A DNA stretch of 64,000 nt from Stappia indica. GTDB lineage: Bacteria > Pseudomonadota > Alphaproteobacteria > Rhizobiales > Stappiaceae. Position numbers and translations under genes: made by a program. The notes beneath the pieces were generated by a model, which was not told the DNA's origin, searched no databases, and worked only from the letters and a program-made list of their open reading frames with translations. The DNA lies in the NCBI RefSeq assembly GCF_001696535.1, contig NZ_MBQE01000001.1:744001-808000 (forward strand), read 5' to 3'. Positions 10,973-21,082 of this stretch are shown here, in pieces. Each line of letters opens with the position of its first letter. Position 1 is the stretch's first letter.

Positions 10973-11305
10973 TTACTTGGCAGCCTTGGAGAAGGCGCTC
11001 TCGTACGGCTTGTACGCGTCCTTGGCCAGGTCGCTGTACATCTCGCCGATCTTGGTGACCTCGCCGACGAAGCCCTCGTAGGCGGTCTTCACGTACTCGC
11101 TCTGGGCCTCGAAGGCCTTGTCGAGCGACTTCGCGGACACCAGCTTCTCGACGGCGGCGGTGCCGGTCTCGAAGGACTTCTTCTGGTAGTCGGCAACTTC
11201 CGAGGCGATCGCCTGGAAGCCCTTGGTCATGGCGCCGAAGCTCTGCATCATGACGTCCATGTTGTCCTTGCCGAGCTTCTGCATGTCGTCGAAATTGTTG
11301 ATCAT
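10973..11305 (-). CDS. Phasin family protein
   Basis: A 110-residue amphipathic, helix-rich protein of the phasin family, which coats polyhydroxyalkanoate granules. The length and the MINNFDDMQKLGKDNMD start are typical of the short Rhizobiales phasin found beside clpS. It has no cysteine and no membrane segment. The start follows AGAGGT. It is monocistronic, with a near-consensus promoter upstream and a strong terminator downstream, which suggests high expression. Confidence 0.92.
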   Translation of the reverse strand: MINNFDDMQKLGKDNMDVMMQSFGAMTKGFQAIASEVADYQKKSFETGTAAVEKLVSAKSLDKAFEAQSEYVKTAYEGFVGEVTKIGEMYSDLAKDAYKPYESAFSKAAK

Positions 11306-11488
11306 TGGTGACCTCTGAGCGTTTGTCGTACAGACCTTGCGGCCTTGTGAATTGCCCCGGTGTTCCGGTCCGGTCCGGCCTTGCCGGTTCCGGCACGCGA
11401 TGTGCCCGAATGTCCGGACGCCCGCGAAAAATCCTGAAGGACCTTCCCCTGGCACGCCTCAGCGTCGAGCCTTGCGATAACAGCCTCA

Positions 11489-11516
11489 GATATATGCATT
11501 GCACAAATTTTGTCAA
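11489..11516 (-). promoter_or_regulatory. Sigma-70-type promoter of the phasin gene with a TGC-rich PhaR-like site
   Basis: On the minus strand a perfect TTGACA (11511-11516) is separated by 16 bases from TATATC (11489-11494). The spacer contains TGTGCAATGCA, and a second block, GCACTGCAAC, lies at 11527-11536. PhaR-type repressors of phasin genes bind TGC-rich repeats, so repression by PhaR here is a reasonable inference. Confidence 0.6.
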
Positions 11517-11536
11517 GAGTTCTTTCGCACTGCAAC

Positions 11537-11904
11537 ATAGCCGGCGCAGGAAGGTTTTCCTCGGTTTTGCCTGTGGGTTTTGCCCCCTGCCCCGGCCAAG
11601 TCACGGGTATTCCTGGCCTTTTCCACCGCACTTGCACACGGGCCGCGTATTGGGCACGGTTTCGCCCATCCGCAGGCGCCTCCGGTAACGGCGCATTAAC
11701 TGCCTTTTGCGAGTCTCGGCAGCATCGGAGCCGACGACAAGTCGGCCAAAAATCTCGAAATCCGGTTTCGCGTCACGGTCTCGTTTGGACATTCGTAACC
11801 GTATTTCGGGCATGATGAGGCAAGACGCGGGGCATCCGGCCGGGGCTGGCGGGGATCCGGATCGCACCGCAAACGAAACACCTGGACCCGAGTGGGGTGT
11901 AATT
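11537..11904. other. Intergenic stretch between the phasin promoter and the D,D-carboxypeptidase
   Basis: About 370 bases between divergent genes. The open frame of the downstream gene extends back to 11707, but that part lacks a signal peptide or family features. I see no RNA gene here; it presumably holds the carboxypeptidase promoter. Confidence 0.35.
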
Positions 11905-13527
11905 GTGCTGAGTAAAGGTGTGCGGCGCGTCGGACGCGCCTTTGCAATGGGGACCCGGGGAGCGCTTCTGGCCGCAATGGCTTTGGCCCTCACCGCGATG
12001 CTTTCCGCTCCCGCCTTCGCCAATTCGAAATATTCGGGGATCGTCGTCGACGTGAAGTCGGGGCGGACCCTGTACAGCTACAAGGCCGACACGGCCCGCT
12101 ATCCGGCTTCGCTGACCAAGATCATGACGCTCTACGTCCTGTTCGAGGAGCTTGAGGCCGGTCGCATGTCGCTGCAGACGCCGCTGAAGGTGTCGAAGCA
12201 CGCGGCGAGCCGTCCGCCGTCCAAGCTCGGCCTGAAGCCGGGCAGCACGATCGCGGTCAAGGACGCCATCATGGCGCTGGTCACCAAGTCGGCGAACGAC
12301 GTCGCCGTCGTGGTCGCCGAGAATGTCGGCGGTTCCGTGCCGGCCTTCGCGCAGCGCATGACCCGCACCGCCCGCCAGATCGGCATGAAGCGCACCACGT
12401 TCCACAACCCGTCGGGCCTGCCGGACAACCGGCAGAAGACGACGGCGCGCGATATGGCCCTGCTCGGCCGCGCGATCCAGGAGCGTTTCCCGAAGTATTA
12501 CAAGTACTTCAACACCCGCGTTTACACCTACAAGGGCCGTCGCTACGGCAACCACAACCGCCTGCTCGGCCGGGTGAAGGGTGTCGACGGCATCAAGACC
12601 GGCTACATCCGCGCCTCCGGCTTCAACCTGGTCACGAGCGTCAACACCGGCGGCCGTCACATCGTCGCCGTGGTGATGGGCGGGCGCACCGGCGCCTCGC
12701 GCAATGCCCAGATGAAGAAGCTGATCTCGCAGTACCTGCCGAAGGCGACCCGCGGCAATCGCACCGCGCCGATGCTGGTGGCCCGCGCAGAGACCCCGGC
12801 GAGCACGCCGAAGGTCACGCCGAAGCCGCTGGCCTATGCCGAACTGCGCAACGTCCCCGTCCCCGGCCTGAAGCCGCAGGAACAGCTGATGCGCGTCGCA
12901 GCCCTCGCCCAGCCGACCACCGCCATTCCGGTGGCCGCGCCGGCCGCACCGGTGGCCGTGGCCGCCGCCCGCGGCACCGAGAGCGCCTCCGACATCGTCA
13001 CCGGCTCCATCGCACCGGTGCCGCAGAAGCCCGACCTGAAGGCCATCCTGCGCCGCAAGGCACTGCAGGTCGCCGCTGCCGACCTCGCCCCGCAGCCCGT
13101 CGCGCCCCCGCGCTCGCCGGGCGTTCGCTCGGTGCGCACCCAGACCATCCGCGTTGCCGCGCTCGGCGACGAGGTGGTGGCCGCCGCCCTGCCCGATCCG
13201 GAGCCGGCGACCCCCGACCTGCCGGATGCACCGGCCAACGCCTCGGTCACGGTCGCAGCCAACAACGCCGCCGACCCGATGCCGGGCTGGCAGGTGCAGA
13301 TCGCCGCTGCCGAAAGCGAACACGCGGCCGTCAGCATGCTGAAGAAGGCGCAGGGCGCACTCGGCTCCAAGCTGCGCGGCTACGACCCCTACACCGAGCC
13401 GGTCGATTCCGGCGGTGCCACCCTGTACCGCGCCCGCTTCGTCGGGTTCGAGACCAAGACCGCGGCGTGGAACGCCTGCCGCGACCTGAAGCAGAAGAGG
13501 TTCAACTGCTACGCCGTGTATCAGTAG
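11905..13527 (+). CDS. Serine-type D-alanyl-D-alanine carboxypeptidase with C-terminal SPOR domain
   Basis: A penicillin-binding protein of the S11 family (540 residues from the GTG at 11905) that trims peptidoglycan stem peptides in the periplasm. A signal peptide precedes NSKYSG. The three active-site motifs are present: SLTK (69-72), SAN (129-131) and KTG (231-233). A long Ala/Pro-rich linker (about residues 300-455) leads to a SPOR domain in the last 80 residues, which binds denuded glycan at division sites. The start is uncertain: GTG 11905 precedes a positively charged signal-peptide n-region, while ATG 11947 would give a shorter one. Neither has a strong ribosome site. Confidence 0.93.
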   Translation: MLSKGVRRVGRAFAMGTRGALLAAMALALTAMLSAPAFANSKYSGIVVDVKSGRTLYSYKADTARYPASLTKIMTLYVLFEELEAGRMSLQTPLKVSKHAASRPPSKLGLKPGSTIAVKDAIMALVTKSANDVAVVVAENVGGSVPAFAQRMTRTARQIGMKRTTFHNPSGLPDNRQKTTARDMALLGRAIQERFPKYYKYFNTRVYTYKGRRYGNHNRLLGRVKGVDGIKTGYIRASGFNLVTSVNTGGRHIVAVVMGGRTGASRNAQMKKLISQYLPKATRGNRTAPMLVARAETPASTPKVTPKPLAYAELRNVPVPGLKPQEQLMRVAALAQPTTAIPVAAPAAPVAVAAARGTESASDIVTGSIAPVPQKPDLKAILRRKALQVAAADLAPQPVAPPRSPGVRSVRTQTIRVAALGDEVVAAALPDPEPATPDLPDAPANASVTVAANNAADPMPGWQVQIAAAESEHAAVSMLKKAQGALGSKLRGYDPYTEPVDSGGATLYRARFVGFETKTAAWNACRDLKQKRFNCYAVYQ

Positions 13528-13574
13528 GACGTCAGCCCATCACCCAGATCAACTTGTCACGCGTACTGGTGAGT

Positions 13575-14285
13575 TCAATGACGATCGAGAAGCAGGTCCT
13601 TCGCCTCGTTGAGTTTGGCGGCGAGAAATCCGCTCCCCCCCTGGTCGGGATGGACGCGTTTCATAAGACGGCGATGCGCCGCCCGGATTTCCGCCTCGCC
13701 GGCGCCGGGAGAAAGCCCCAGAATCTCGTAGGCCTCCTGCTCGGTCATGGCGCCCGTGCCCGGCGGGCTTCCATGCCCCGCTGCGGCATCCGCCTCGAAG
13801 TCTACACGCCAGCCGGGCTCCCGGCGGTCGAGATAAGCCTCAAATAACGCGCGGCTGTCCGGATCTCCGGACAGCTCGCGGTAAAGGGCCGCCAGCTCTT
13901 CGCGTGACAGGCTGTCGAGGGGTCTCCCCTCGAAGCTGCCGACCAGAACCTCGCCCGCCATGGCACCGCTGTCGTGGTCGAGACGCATCTCCAGGAAAGC
14001 GGAGCGCACCGTCGAGGTCGCTCCGCTTTCGCCGTTCTGGCCCTCGCCCGCCGGCCGGAACCCGCGGGCGCGCCGCAGGCCCAGCAGCGTCAGCCCGAAG
14101 CCGCCGGCCAGCATCGCCAGATCGATGCGCCGGAAGAACAGCATCGCCGCCGCCACGGCGAGAAGGACAACGCCGCCCGCCGTCTTCGTCTGGCGCGCCA
14201 GGTCCGACGGGTTCGCCCGTGTCGTGTAATGCGCCAACGTCAGCAGCAGGGCCAGAAGCCCTATGCCGAGCAGGAAAAATCCCAT
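13575..14285 (-). CDS. Membrane-anchored J-domain (DnaJ-like) protein
   Basis: A 236-residue protein with two N-terminal membrane segments (about residues 2-20 and 35-72) and a C-terminal J domain (about 182-236) containing the HPD motif that stimulates DnaK ATPase. The middle part is a soluble linker resembling the TIM14-like J proteins of alphaproteobacteria. It probably recruits DnaK to the inner membrane; its client is unknown. It is convergent with the carboxypeptidase gene and follows the VWA-type gene in the same direction. Confidence 0.82.
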   Translation of the reverse strand: MGFFLLGIGLLALLLTLAHYTTRANPSDLARQTKTAGGVVLLAVAAAMLFFRRIDLAMLAGGFGLTLLGLRRARGFRPAGEGQNGESGATSTVRSAFLEMRLDHDSGAMAGEVLVGSFEGRPLDSLSREELAALYRELSGDPDSRALFEAYLDRREPGWRVDFEADAAAGHGSPPGTGAMTEQEAYEILGLSPGAGEAEIRAAHRRLMKRVHPDQGGSGFLAAKLNEAKDLLLDRH

Positions 14286-14391
14286 GCCTGTCCCCGTCTT
14301 TCGGAATCTCTAACGTGCCGGCAGCATAAGGCTTGTGCTGCGTCTTGAACGAACGCCGGTGCGCCGCACCCGGTTGCAACCGGATACGGCG

Positions 14392-15135
14392 TCAGCCGAG
14401 ATGCTGAAGCAGCCGCTTCGCCCCGCCGTCACCGCTGCGCGTCAGCCGCTCCAGCCCCTCGCGCCCGGCCGCGGCATAGACCGCCGCCGCCTTCAGCAGA
14501 TCGGCGAGCTCGCGCGCCGACGACCCGTCGAGACGGAAATAGGCGCCCCGCGTCAACCGGGCGATCTCGCGAAAGGCGGTCTCGGCATGGGCATCCGCCC
14601 CTTCCTGGAAGATGAAGGCCGGCACGCCGAGCAGGCCGAGCTCCCCTGCCCTGGCGCAGAGCGCGTCGACATCCTCCTCCACGCAGTCGCCGATATAGAC
14701 CAGCGCCTGCACCTTGCGCCGGCGGGTCTCGTCGATGGCATGGCGCAGCACCTTGCGGATCTGGGTCTGGCCGCCGCGGCAGTCGATGCGGGTCATCAGC
14801 CGGGCCAGCGCTTCGCCGTCGTCCACCCACTTCGACGCGGCGCACTCGCCGAAGCCGCGGAAATAGACGAGCTGCATGGCAAGCCGGCCGACATTGCCGG
14901 CTGCAGTGAACATCTCCCCCTGGATCGTGCAGGCCCGGTCCCAGGTCGGCTGGCGGCTCATGGTCGCGTCGAGCGCGAAGACCAGCCGCCCGGCTGTCGC
15001 GAGATTCCGCGTCGCCTGCGCCGCGCCGAGAAAGGCGGAGATCTCGCTCCTGGCCGAGGTCGCCGGCGCCGTGCCCGCGCTCGTCCCTGTGGGGGCGCGG
15101 CTGCGCGTCGTCTCCATCCTGCGGTCGTCGTCCAC
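14392..15135 (-). CDS. VWA-type domain-containing protein
   Basis: A 247-residue soluble protein that looks like a von Willebrand factor A domain: LVFALDATMSR at the position of the first strand and metal site (D-A-T-M-S, a DxTxS-like variant), then VQALVYIGDCVEE. The family binds ligands or partners through a metal site; the role here is unknown. I chose the GTG at 15135 because GGAGG lies just upstream; an in-frame ATG at 15117 is the alternative. The open frame further upstream is antisense to the panC leader and is not credible. The J-domain gene is downstream in the same direction. Confidence 0.75.
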   Translation of the reverse strand: MDDDRRMETTRSRAPTGTSAGTAPATSARSEISAFLGAAQATRNLATAGRLVFALDATMSRQPTWDRACTIQGEMFTAAGNVGRLAMQLVYFRGFGECAASKWVDDGEALARLMTRIDCRGGQTQIRKVLRHAIDETRRRKVQALVYIGDCVEEDVDALCARAGELGLLGVPAFIFQEGADAHAETAFREIARLTRGAYFRLDGSSARELADLLKAAAVYAAAGREGLERLTRSGDGGAKRLLQHLG

Positions 15136-15287
15136 CGTCCCTCCTCGCCGTGTTATCTGCTTTGCAGTCAGTCGAAACTGATATGGCGCCCATTGCGGAA
15201 AAATCCAAACTGCGACCGCAAAAGGCGGTAAACACCGTACCCGGCACCGACGGGAACGGTGTCGCAGACGGGAGGCTACCGCAAGAC

Positions 15288-16154
15288 ATGACCAGGCCGA
15301 GGGTTCACGAGACCGTTGCAGACCTGCGCGCGAGCATCGCCGCCGCACGCGCCGCCGGACACCGCATCGCGCTGGTGCCGACCATGGGCGCCCTGCACGA
15401 GGGCCATCTGTCGCTGGTGCGCGCCGCGCGCGAGCAAGCCGAGCACATCATCGTCTCGATCTTCGTCAATCCCGCGCAGTTCGCCCCGACGGAGGATTTC
15501 GATGCCTATCCCCGCGACAACGAAGCCGACATCCGCATGTTGGAAGAGCTGTCGGTGGAGGGCGTGTTCCTGCCCTCCGTCGCCGAGATGTACCCGCAAG
15601 GCTTCGCCACCGGCATGACCGTCGGCGGGCCGTCCGCCGGGCTGGAGAGCCTCACCCGTCCCCACTTCTTCAACGGCATGGCCATCGTCGTCGCCAAGCT
15701 GCTGCTCGCCGCCCTGCCCGACATCGCGATGTTCGGCGAGAAGGACTACCAGCAGCTCGCGGTGGTGCGCCGCTTCGTTGCCGATCTCGGCATCCCCACC
15801 ACTATCGTCGGCGCCCCGACCGTGCGCGAGGCGGACGGGCTCGCCATGTCCTCGCGCAACCGCTATCTCGATGCCGACGCCCGTCGCACCGCGGCACTGG
15901 TGCCGCAGGTCCTGAGGCAGGCGATCGCGCGCATCGAGGCCGGCGAGCCGGTGGCAGCGGTCCTGGCGGACGGCACCGCGCAGCTTACGCAAGGCGGCTT
16001 TGCGGTCGACTATCTGGAGCTGTGCGATGCCTCAACGCTGGCGCCGGTAGGTCCCGGCAGCCTCGACGCCCGCCTGCTGGTTGCGGCAAAGCTCGGCAAG
16101 ACCCGGCTGATCGACAACATGGCCGTCACCCGCCCGGCCTCCGGCTGGGCCTGA
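15288..16154 (+). CDS. panC: Pantothenate synthetase (pantoate-beta-alanine ligase)
   Basis: A 288-residue enzyme that joins pantoate and beta-alanine, using ATP, to make pantothenate for coenzyme A. The nucleotidyl-transferase motifs are clear: HEGH (residues 37-40, the HIGH equivalent) and SSRNRYL (the KMSKS equivalent), plus FVNPAQF and the GEKDYQQL block. The start at 15288 follows GGAGG; the frame extends further upstream without features. No panB neighbour is present in this window. Confidence 0.96.
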   Translation: MTRPRVHETVADLRASIAAARAAGHRIALVPTMGALHEGHLSLVRAAREQAEHIIVSIFVNPAQFAPTEDFDAYPRDNEADIRMLEELSVEGVFLPSVAEMYPQGFATGMTVGGPSAGLESLTRPHFFNGMAIVVAKLLLAALPDIAMFGEKDYQQLAVVRRFVADLGIPTTIVGAPTVREADGLAMSSRNRYLDADARRTAALVPQVLRQAIARIEAGEPVAAVLADGTAQLTQGGFAVDYLELCDASTLAPVGPGSLDARLLVAAKLGKTRLIDNMAVTRPASGWA

Positions 16155-16184
16155 ACGACAGCCCGGCCCCACGCAAGGCGCGGA

Positions 16185-16619
16185 TCAGATCAGGCAGAGT
16201 TCGGCGAGTTCCCGGCGCATCGCCTCGGGAATGTCGCCGCCGCCGGCCATCTTGCGGAGATCTGCCGGTGCGTCGTCCGGCTTGAGATAGCGCCAGCCCT
16301 GGAACGGGCGGCGCGGCTGCGGCCGCGTCGGGTGCAGCACCGGCTCCAGCACCAGCTGGCAGCGCTTGACGCCTGCCGCATCGGTGAAGGGGCGAATGTC
16401 GACGAGGTGCTGGCGCGCCTGGATCGAGCCCTTGATCACCCAATAGAGCGAACCGCCGTCGAGCAGCTCGTCGCGCCGGGTCGGGATCATCCTGGTGGTG
16501 TGATACTGCTCGGCCGGCTCGCCGCTCGCACGCTTCTCCTCCAGGCGGAAATCGATCCAGGCCTGAAGATCCTCGATGGCGTCGACGCCGACGCAGAGCT
16601 TGAGAAGATGAAGCGGCAT
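16185..16619 (-). CDS. DUF1489 family protein
   Basis: A 144-residue conserved protein of the DUF1489 family, restricted mainly to alphaproteobacteria and of unknown function. Recognisable segments are the N-terminal LHLLKLCVG, the TRMIPTRRDELLDGGSLYW block and the C-terminal PFQGWRYL. No signal peptide or membrane segment. It is convergent with panC. Confidence 0.85.
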   Translation of the reverse strand: MPLHLLKLCVGVDAIEDLQAWIDFRLEEKRASGEPAEQYHTTRMIPTRRDELLDGGSLYWVIKGSIQARQHLVDIRPFTDAAGVKRCQLVLEPVLHPTRPQPRRPFQGWRYLKPDDAPADLRKMAGGGDIPEAMRRELAELCLI

Positions 16620-16751
16620 GATCCCCTGTTATAGGGCTCCACGCGCGCCGGCAAACCCGCAAGTCCTCCGCCCTGCCCGCTATGCACAGGCGAGACGGGA
16701 GAAAGGTCGCACGAGAACCCCGCGCGACCTGGCCGTGGTACCCGCCGTTCC

Positions 16752-17279
16752 TTACGGCGCGCCGGCGACGACCGCGCCGGGCGGCACGAGCCGCATCACG
16801 AACGTGTTCGACGTCTCGCCCGGACCGAAGGGACCCGGCACCTTGCGCTCCGTCGCAGGAAGCGAACGCAGATAGGCGATGATCGCCGCCATGTCCTCCT
16901 CGCTCATCGAGGCGAAAGAGCGCCACGGCATGCTGGGCGCCAGGGTGCGCCCGTCCGGCCGCACGCCGGTGCGCATCACCGTATCGATCTCGGCATCCGA
17001 CCAGGCGCCGAGGCCGGTCGCCTTGTCCGGCGTCAGGTTGGGCCCGGCAAAGGCTCCCATGCCCGGAATTTCGAACGCCACTTCCGAGCCGGACAGGCGG
17101 TGCGCCATGTCCGGCTTGCCGAGAAAGTATCCCGGCGTGTGGCAGTCGTTGCAGCCCATCATTTCCGTCAGATAACGGCCACGCTCCGTCTGGTCGTCCG
17201 GCCCGGCGGCCTGGGCCTGAGCGGACGCGACCGCCAGAGCGGCAATCAGAATACCATTTGCAAATCCAAAGAACCGCAT
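16752..17279 (-). CDS. Periplasmic c-type cytochrome
   Basis: A 175-residue class I cytochrome c with a signal peptide (residues 1-25, ending AQA) and one haem-binding motif, CNDCH (43-47). A likely axial methionine lies in APSMPWRSF. It should carry electrons in the periplasm; its partners are unknown. The start follows GGAGGG. It has no oxidase or dehydrogenase neighbour, the nearest gene upstream being the carboxylase pair. Confidence 0.88.
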   Translation of the reverse strand: MRFFGFANGILIAALAVASAQAQAAGPDDQTERGRYLTEMMGCNDCHTPGYFLGKPDMAHRLSGSEVAFEIPGMGAFAGPNLTPDKATGLGAWSDAEIDTVMRTGVRPDGRTLAPSMPWRSFASMSEEDMAAIIAYLRSLPATERKVPGPFGPGETSNTFVMRLVPPGAVVAGAP

Positions 17280-17400
17280 GGCTCCCTCCGTAAATGCGAC
17301 CTCACGGGCCGCGGCGGGATCCATGCGCCTTCCTGCGGGCGAACTCTGTGACGGCCGTCACCTGACGCTGGGTATTCCGGAGAAATACGGCGAAATCGGC

Positions 17401-19326
17401 CTAGTCCTCGTCCGCCAGCGCCACCACCGGCGCGCCCTGGTCAACCTGCGCGCCTTCCGTGACGAAGACCGTCTCGACAGTGCCGTCGCGCGGCGCGGTG
17501 ATGGCATGCTCCATCTTCATCGCCTCGACCACGGCCAGCCGCGCGCCCTTTTCCACCCGGTCGCCGGGCGCCACATCGACGGCAATCACCTTGCCATGCA
17601 TCGGCGCCTTGACGGCGGATGCGCCGTCCGCGTCCTCGGCGACACGGGCGAGATGATCGACGAGGGTCACGCGCACGGCACGTCCCGCCTCCACCGCGTA
17701 GGTGCCGCGGTCGCTGCGCACCACACGGCCCGCGCCGGACGCAGCGCCCCCGGCGACCGAGGCGGTGCCGCCCTGCCACTCGATGGCGACCTCGCGCGGC
17801 TCGCCGTCCACCTCGACCCGCACCCCGGTCTGCCGGCGGCCGGTGAGCTCGAACGCATTCGTCGCCGCGAAGGGATCCTGCCAGCCGGAGGTCTCGGCGG
17901 CGGCTTCCGGCAGTACCAGGGCGGCGACGGCCGCGGCGATGGTCTCCTCGCCGACCTCGCCGGCGGTCAGCCGGGCAAGGTCACGGTCGATCAGCCCGGT
18001 ATCGAAGCCGCCGCGGCGCACGTCCTCATGGGCGACCAGCGCGGCCAGGAAGGCGAGATTGTTCTTTGGGCCGGCGATCAGCGAGCGGTCGAACTGCGCG
18101 GCAAGCCGGTCCAGCGCCGTCTGCCGGTCGGGGCCGTAGGCGATCAGCTTGGCGATCATCGGGTCGTAGAAGGCCGAGATTTCCGCGCCCGTCTCGACGC
18201 CGGTATCGATGCGAACGCCTTCGCTTTCCGGCAATTCCAGCAGGTCGAGCCGGCCGGTGGAGGGCAGAAATCCCGTGTCCGGGTCCTCCGCGTAGAGCCG
18301 GACCTCGACCGCGTGGCCGCTGATGGCGATCTCGTCCTGCGACAGCGGCATCCCCTCTCCCGAGGCGACGCGGAACTGCCACTCGACCAGATCCTGGCCG
18401 GTAATCATCTCCGTAACCGGGTGCTCGACCTGGAGGCGGGTGTTCATCTCCATGAACCAGAACCCGTCCGGACGCAGGGTCCCCGAGCCGTCGGCGATGA
18501 ACTCGATGGTTCCCGCGCCCGCATAGTTGACGGCCTTGGCCGCCGCGACCGCGGCCGCGCCCATGGCGGCGCGCGTCTCTTCGGTCATGCCGGGAGCCGG
18601 CGCCTCCTCCAGCACCTTCTGGTGACGGCGCTGCGCCGAGCAGTCGCGCTCGAACAGGTGCACGGCATTGCCCTTGCCGTCGCCAAAGACCTGGATCTCG
18701 ATATGGCGCGGGTTGAGGACAAATTTCTCGATCAGCACACGGGCATCGCCGAAGGCGGACTTCGCCTCGCGCTGCGCGGAGGCGAGCGCGGCCTCGAACT
18801 CGATCGCCTTGTCCACGCGGCGCATGCCCTTGCCGCCGCCGCCGGCCACCGCCTTGATCAGAACCGGATAGCCGATCTCATAGGCCTTTTGCTTCAGGAA
18901 TTCCGCTTCCTGCCGCTCGCCGTGATAGCCCGGCACCACCGGCACCCCGGCCTTTTCCATCAGGGCCTTGGCCCCGTCCTTGAGGCCCATCGCGCGGATC
19001 GCGGACGCCGAAGGCCCGACGAAGACGATGCCTGCCGCCGCGCAAGCCTCTGCAAAGGCAGCGTTTTCCGACAGGAAGCCGTAGCCGGGATGGATCGAGG
19101 CCGCGCCTGTCGCCCTGGCCGCCTCCAGGATGCGCTCGCCCACCAGATAGCTCTCCGAGCTCGGCGAGGGGCCGATGGCGACCGCCTCGTCCGCCATGCG
19201 CACATGCAGCGCGTCGCGGTCGGCCTCGGAATAGACGGCGATGGTGCGCAGGCCGAGACGGCGCGCGGTCTTGATGATGCGGCAGGCGATTTCCCCGCGA
19301 TTGGCAATCAGCACCGAGTCCAGCAT
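17401..19326 (-). CDS. mccA: Methylcrotonyl-CoA carboxylase, biotin-containing alpha subunit
   Basis: A 641-residue acyl-CoA carboxylase alpha subunit: biotin carboxylase domain (about 1-450, with FVGPSASAIRAMGLK and the GGGGKGMR ATP loop), a linker, and a C-terminal biotinyl domain with AMKM (biotin-Lys604). It carboxylates biotin for the beta subunit encoded just upstream. The beta subunit is of the methylcrotonyl-CoA type, which assigns this pair to leucine catabolism (LiuD/LiuB). I placed the start at the ATG at 19326; an ATG at 19353 is possible. It is 63 bases from the mccB stop. Confidence 0.9.
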   Translation of the reverse strand: MLDSVLIANRGEIACRIIKTARRLGLRTIAVYSEADRDALHVRMADEAVAIGPSPSSESYLVGERILEAARATGAASIHPGYGFLSENAAFAEACAAAGIVFVGPSASAIRAMGLKDGAKALMEKAGVPVVPGYHGERQEAEFLKQKAYEIGYPVLIKAVAGGGGKGMRRVDKAIEFEAALASAQREAKSAFGDARVLIEKFVLNPRHIEIQVFGDGKGNAVHLFERDCSAQRRHQKVLEEAPAPGMTEETRAAMGAAAVAAAKAVNYAGAGTIEFIADGSGTLRPDGFWFMEMNTRLQVEHPVTEMITGQDLVEWQFRVASGEGMPLSQDEIAISGHAVEVRLYAEDPDTGFLPSTGRLDLLELPESEGVRIDTGVETGAEISAFYDPMIAKLIAYGPDRQTALDRLAAQFDRSLIAGPKNNLAFLAALVAHEDVRRGGFDTGLIDRDLARLTAGEVGEETIAAAVAALVLPEAAAETSGWQDPFAATNAFELTGRRQTGVRVEVDGEPREVAIEWQGGTASVAGGAASGAGRVVRSDRGTYAVEAGRAVRVTLVDHLARVAEDADGASAVKAPMHGKVIAVDVAPGDRVEKGARLAVVEAMKMEHAITAPRDGTVETVFVTEGAQVDQGAPVVALADED

Positions 19327-19389
19327 GGGGTGGGTCCTCGTTGAAATGGGCAAGGCGAGCAGGGCGGCATATGCGCCCCGCGACGGGGA

Positions 19390-20997
19390 TTACATGCGGA
19401 AGACGCCGAAGCGGGTCTCCGGCACCGGCGCGTTGAGCGTCGACGAGAAGGCGAGGCCCAGCACGGTGCGGGTCTCCTCCGGCAGGATGATGCCGTCGTC
19501 CCACATGCGCGCCGTGGCATAGTAGGGATGGCCTTCCGCCTCGTATTTCTCGCGGATCGGCGCCTTGAAGGCCGCCTCTTCCTCCGTGCTCCAGCTGCCG
19601 CCGTCGGCCTCGATGTTGTCGCGCCGGACGGTGGCCAGAACGCTGGCCGCCTGCTCGCCGCCCATCACGGATATCCTCGCGTTCGGCCACATGAACAGGT
19701 AGCGCGGCGCATAGGCGCGCCCGCACATGCCGTAGTTGCCCGCGCCATAGGAACCGCCAACGATTACAGTGACCTTGGGCACCTTGGCGCAGGCGACAGC
19801 CGTGACCAGTTTCGCCCCGTCCTTGGCAATCCCGCCCGCTTCATATTCACGCCCCACCATGAAGCCTGTAATATTCTGCAGGAACAGCAGCGGAATGCGG
19901 CGCTGGCAGCACAGCTCGACGAAATGCGCGCCCTTCACGGCCGATTCCGAGAACAGGATGCCGTTGTTGGCGATGATGCCGACGGGGATACCGTGGATGC
20001 GGGCAAAGCCGGTCACCAGCGTGGTGCCGTAATTCGCCTTGAACTCGTCGAGCTCCGAGCCGTCGACGATGCGGGCGATGACCTCGCGGATGTCGTATTG
20101 CTTCTTGAGGTCGACCGGCACGACCGCATCGAGATCGCGCGGATCGACCGCCGGCGCGCGCACCGGAGCGAGCGCCAGGTCCGGCGCCTTGGTGCTGTTG
20201 AGATTGGCGACGATGCGGCGGGCCTGCGCCAGCGCCTGGTCGTCGTCGACCGCATAGTGATCGGCGACGCCGGAAACGCGGGTATGGACCTCGGCACCGC
20301 CCAGATCCTCGGCCGAAACCTCCTCGCCCGTCGCCGCCTTGACCAGCGGCGGACCGGCCAGGAAAATCGTCCCCTGCTGCCGTACGATGATGGTTTCGTC
20401 GGACATTGCAGGCACATAGGCACCGCCCGCAGTGCACGAGCCCATCACCACCGCGATCTGCGGGATGCCCATGGAAGACATGTTGGCCTGGTTGAAGAAG
20501 ATCCGGCCGAAATGATCGCGGTCCGGGAAGACCTCGGTCTGGTTCGGCAGGTTGGCGCCGCCGGAATCGACCAGGTAGATGCAGGGCAGCCGGTTCTCCA
20601 TGGCGATTTCCTGCGCCCGCAGATGCTTGCGCACGGTCATCGGATAGTAGGTGCCGCCCTTAATGGTGGCGTCGTTGCACACGATCATGCAATCGCGGCC
20701 CGACACCCGGCCGATGCCGGTGATAAGTCCGGCGCCGTGGATGGCGTCGTCATAGAGACCATGGGCCGCAAGCGCGCCGATTTCCAGGAACGGGCTGCCG
20801 GGATCGAGCAAACGGGCGACGCGCTCGCGCGGGAGTAGCTTCCCGCGCGACAGGTGCCGCTGGCGCGCCCGCTCGGGTCCGCCGAGCGCGGCGGTGCGGC
20901 GCTTGTCGAGAAGGTCGGCGCGAAGTCCGGCCCAGGCGGCGCGGTTGGCCTCCACCTCCGGCCCGTGGGTCGTGGAATTGCTGCGCAGGATCGCCAC
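19390..20997 (-). CDS. mccB: Methylcrotonyl-CoA carboxylase, carboxyltransferase beta subunit
   Basis: A 535-residue carboxyltransferase, the typical length of MCC beta. It transfers CO2 from biotin to 3-methylcrotonyl-CoA in leucine degradation. Characteristic blocks are the [18 protein letters not shown] stretch, [15 protein letters not shown], the oxyanion-hole sequence [19 protein letters not shown], and [15 protein letters not shown]. The start is a GTG. It is first in the mccB-mccA operon, with a candidate operator about 85 bases upstream. The isovaleryl-CoA dehydrogenase and later liu genes are not in this window. Confidence 0.93.
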   Translation of the reverse strand: MAILRSNSTTHGPEVEANRAAWAGLRADLLDKRRTAALGGPERARQRHLSRGKLLPRERVARLLDPGSPFLEIGALAAHGLYDDAIHGAGLITGIGRVSGRDCMIVCNDATIKGGTYYPMTVRKHLRAQEIAMENRLPCIYLVDSGGANLPNQTEVFPDRDHFGRIFFNQANMSSMGIPQIAVVMGSCTAGGAYVPAMSDETIIVRQQGTIFLAGPPLVKAATGEEVSAEDLGGAEVHTRVSGVADHYAVDDDQALAQARRIVANLNSTKAPDLALAPVRAPAVDPRDLDAVVPVDLKKQYDIREVIARIVDGSELDEFKANYGTTLVTGFARIHGIPVGIIANNGILFSESAVKGAHFVELCCQRRIPLLFLQNITGFMVGREYEAGGIAKDGAKLVTAVACAKVPKVTVIVGGSYGAGNYGMCGRAYAPRYLFMWPNARISVMGGEQAASVLATVRRDNIEADGGSWSTEEEAAFKAPIREKYEAEGHPYYATARMWDDGIILPEETRTVLGLAFSSTLNAPVPETRFGVFRM

Positions 20998-21082
20998 CTG
21001 GTCGTCCCCCCGGTTGCTGTCGGGATGAGGCGACGGGCGCCCCTCCCGAGCTTTTCGGTTTCATGCTGCGACGGACAGTGAA

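Noticed and set aside
17278-19344. A 688-codon plus-strand frame antisense to mccA
   Set aside because: Shadow of the biotin carboxylase gene, low-complexity and without motifs.
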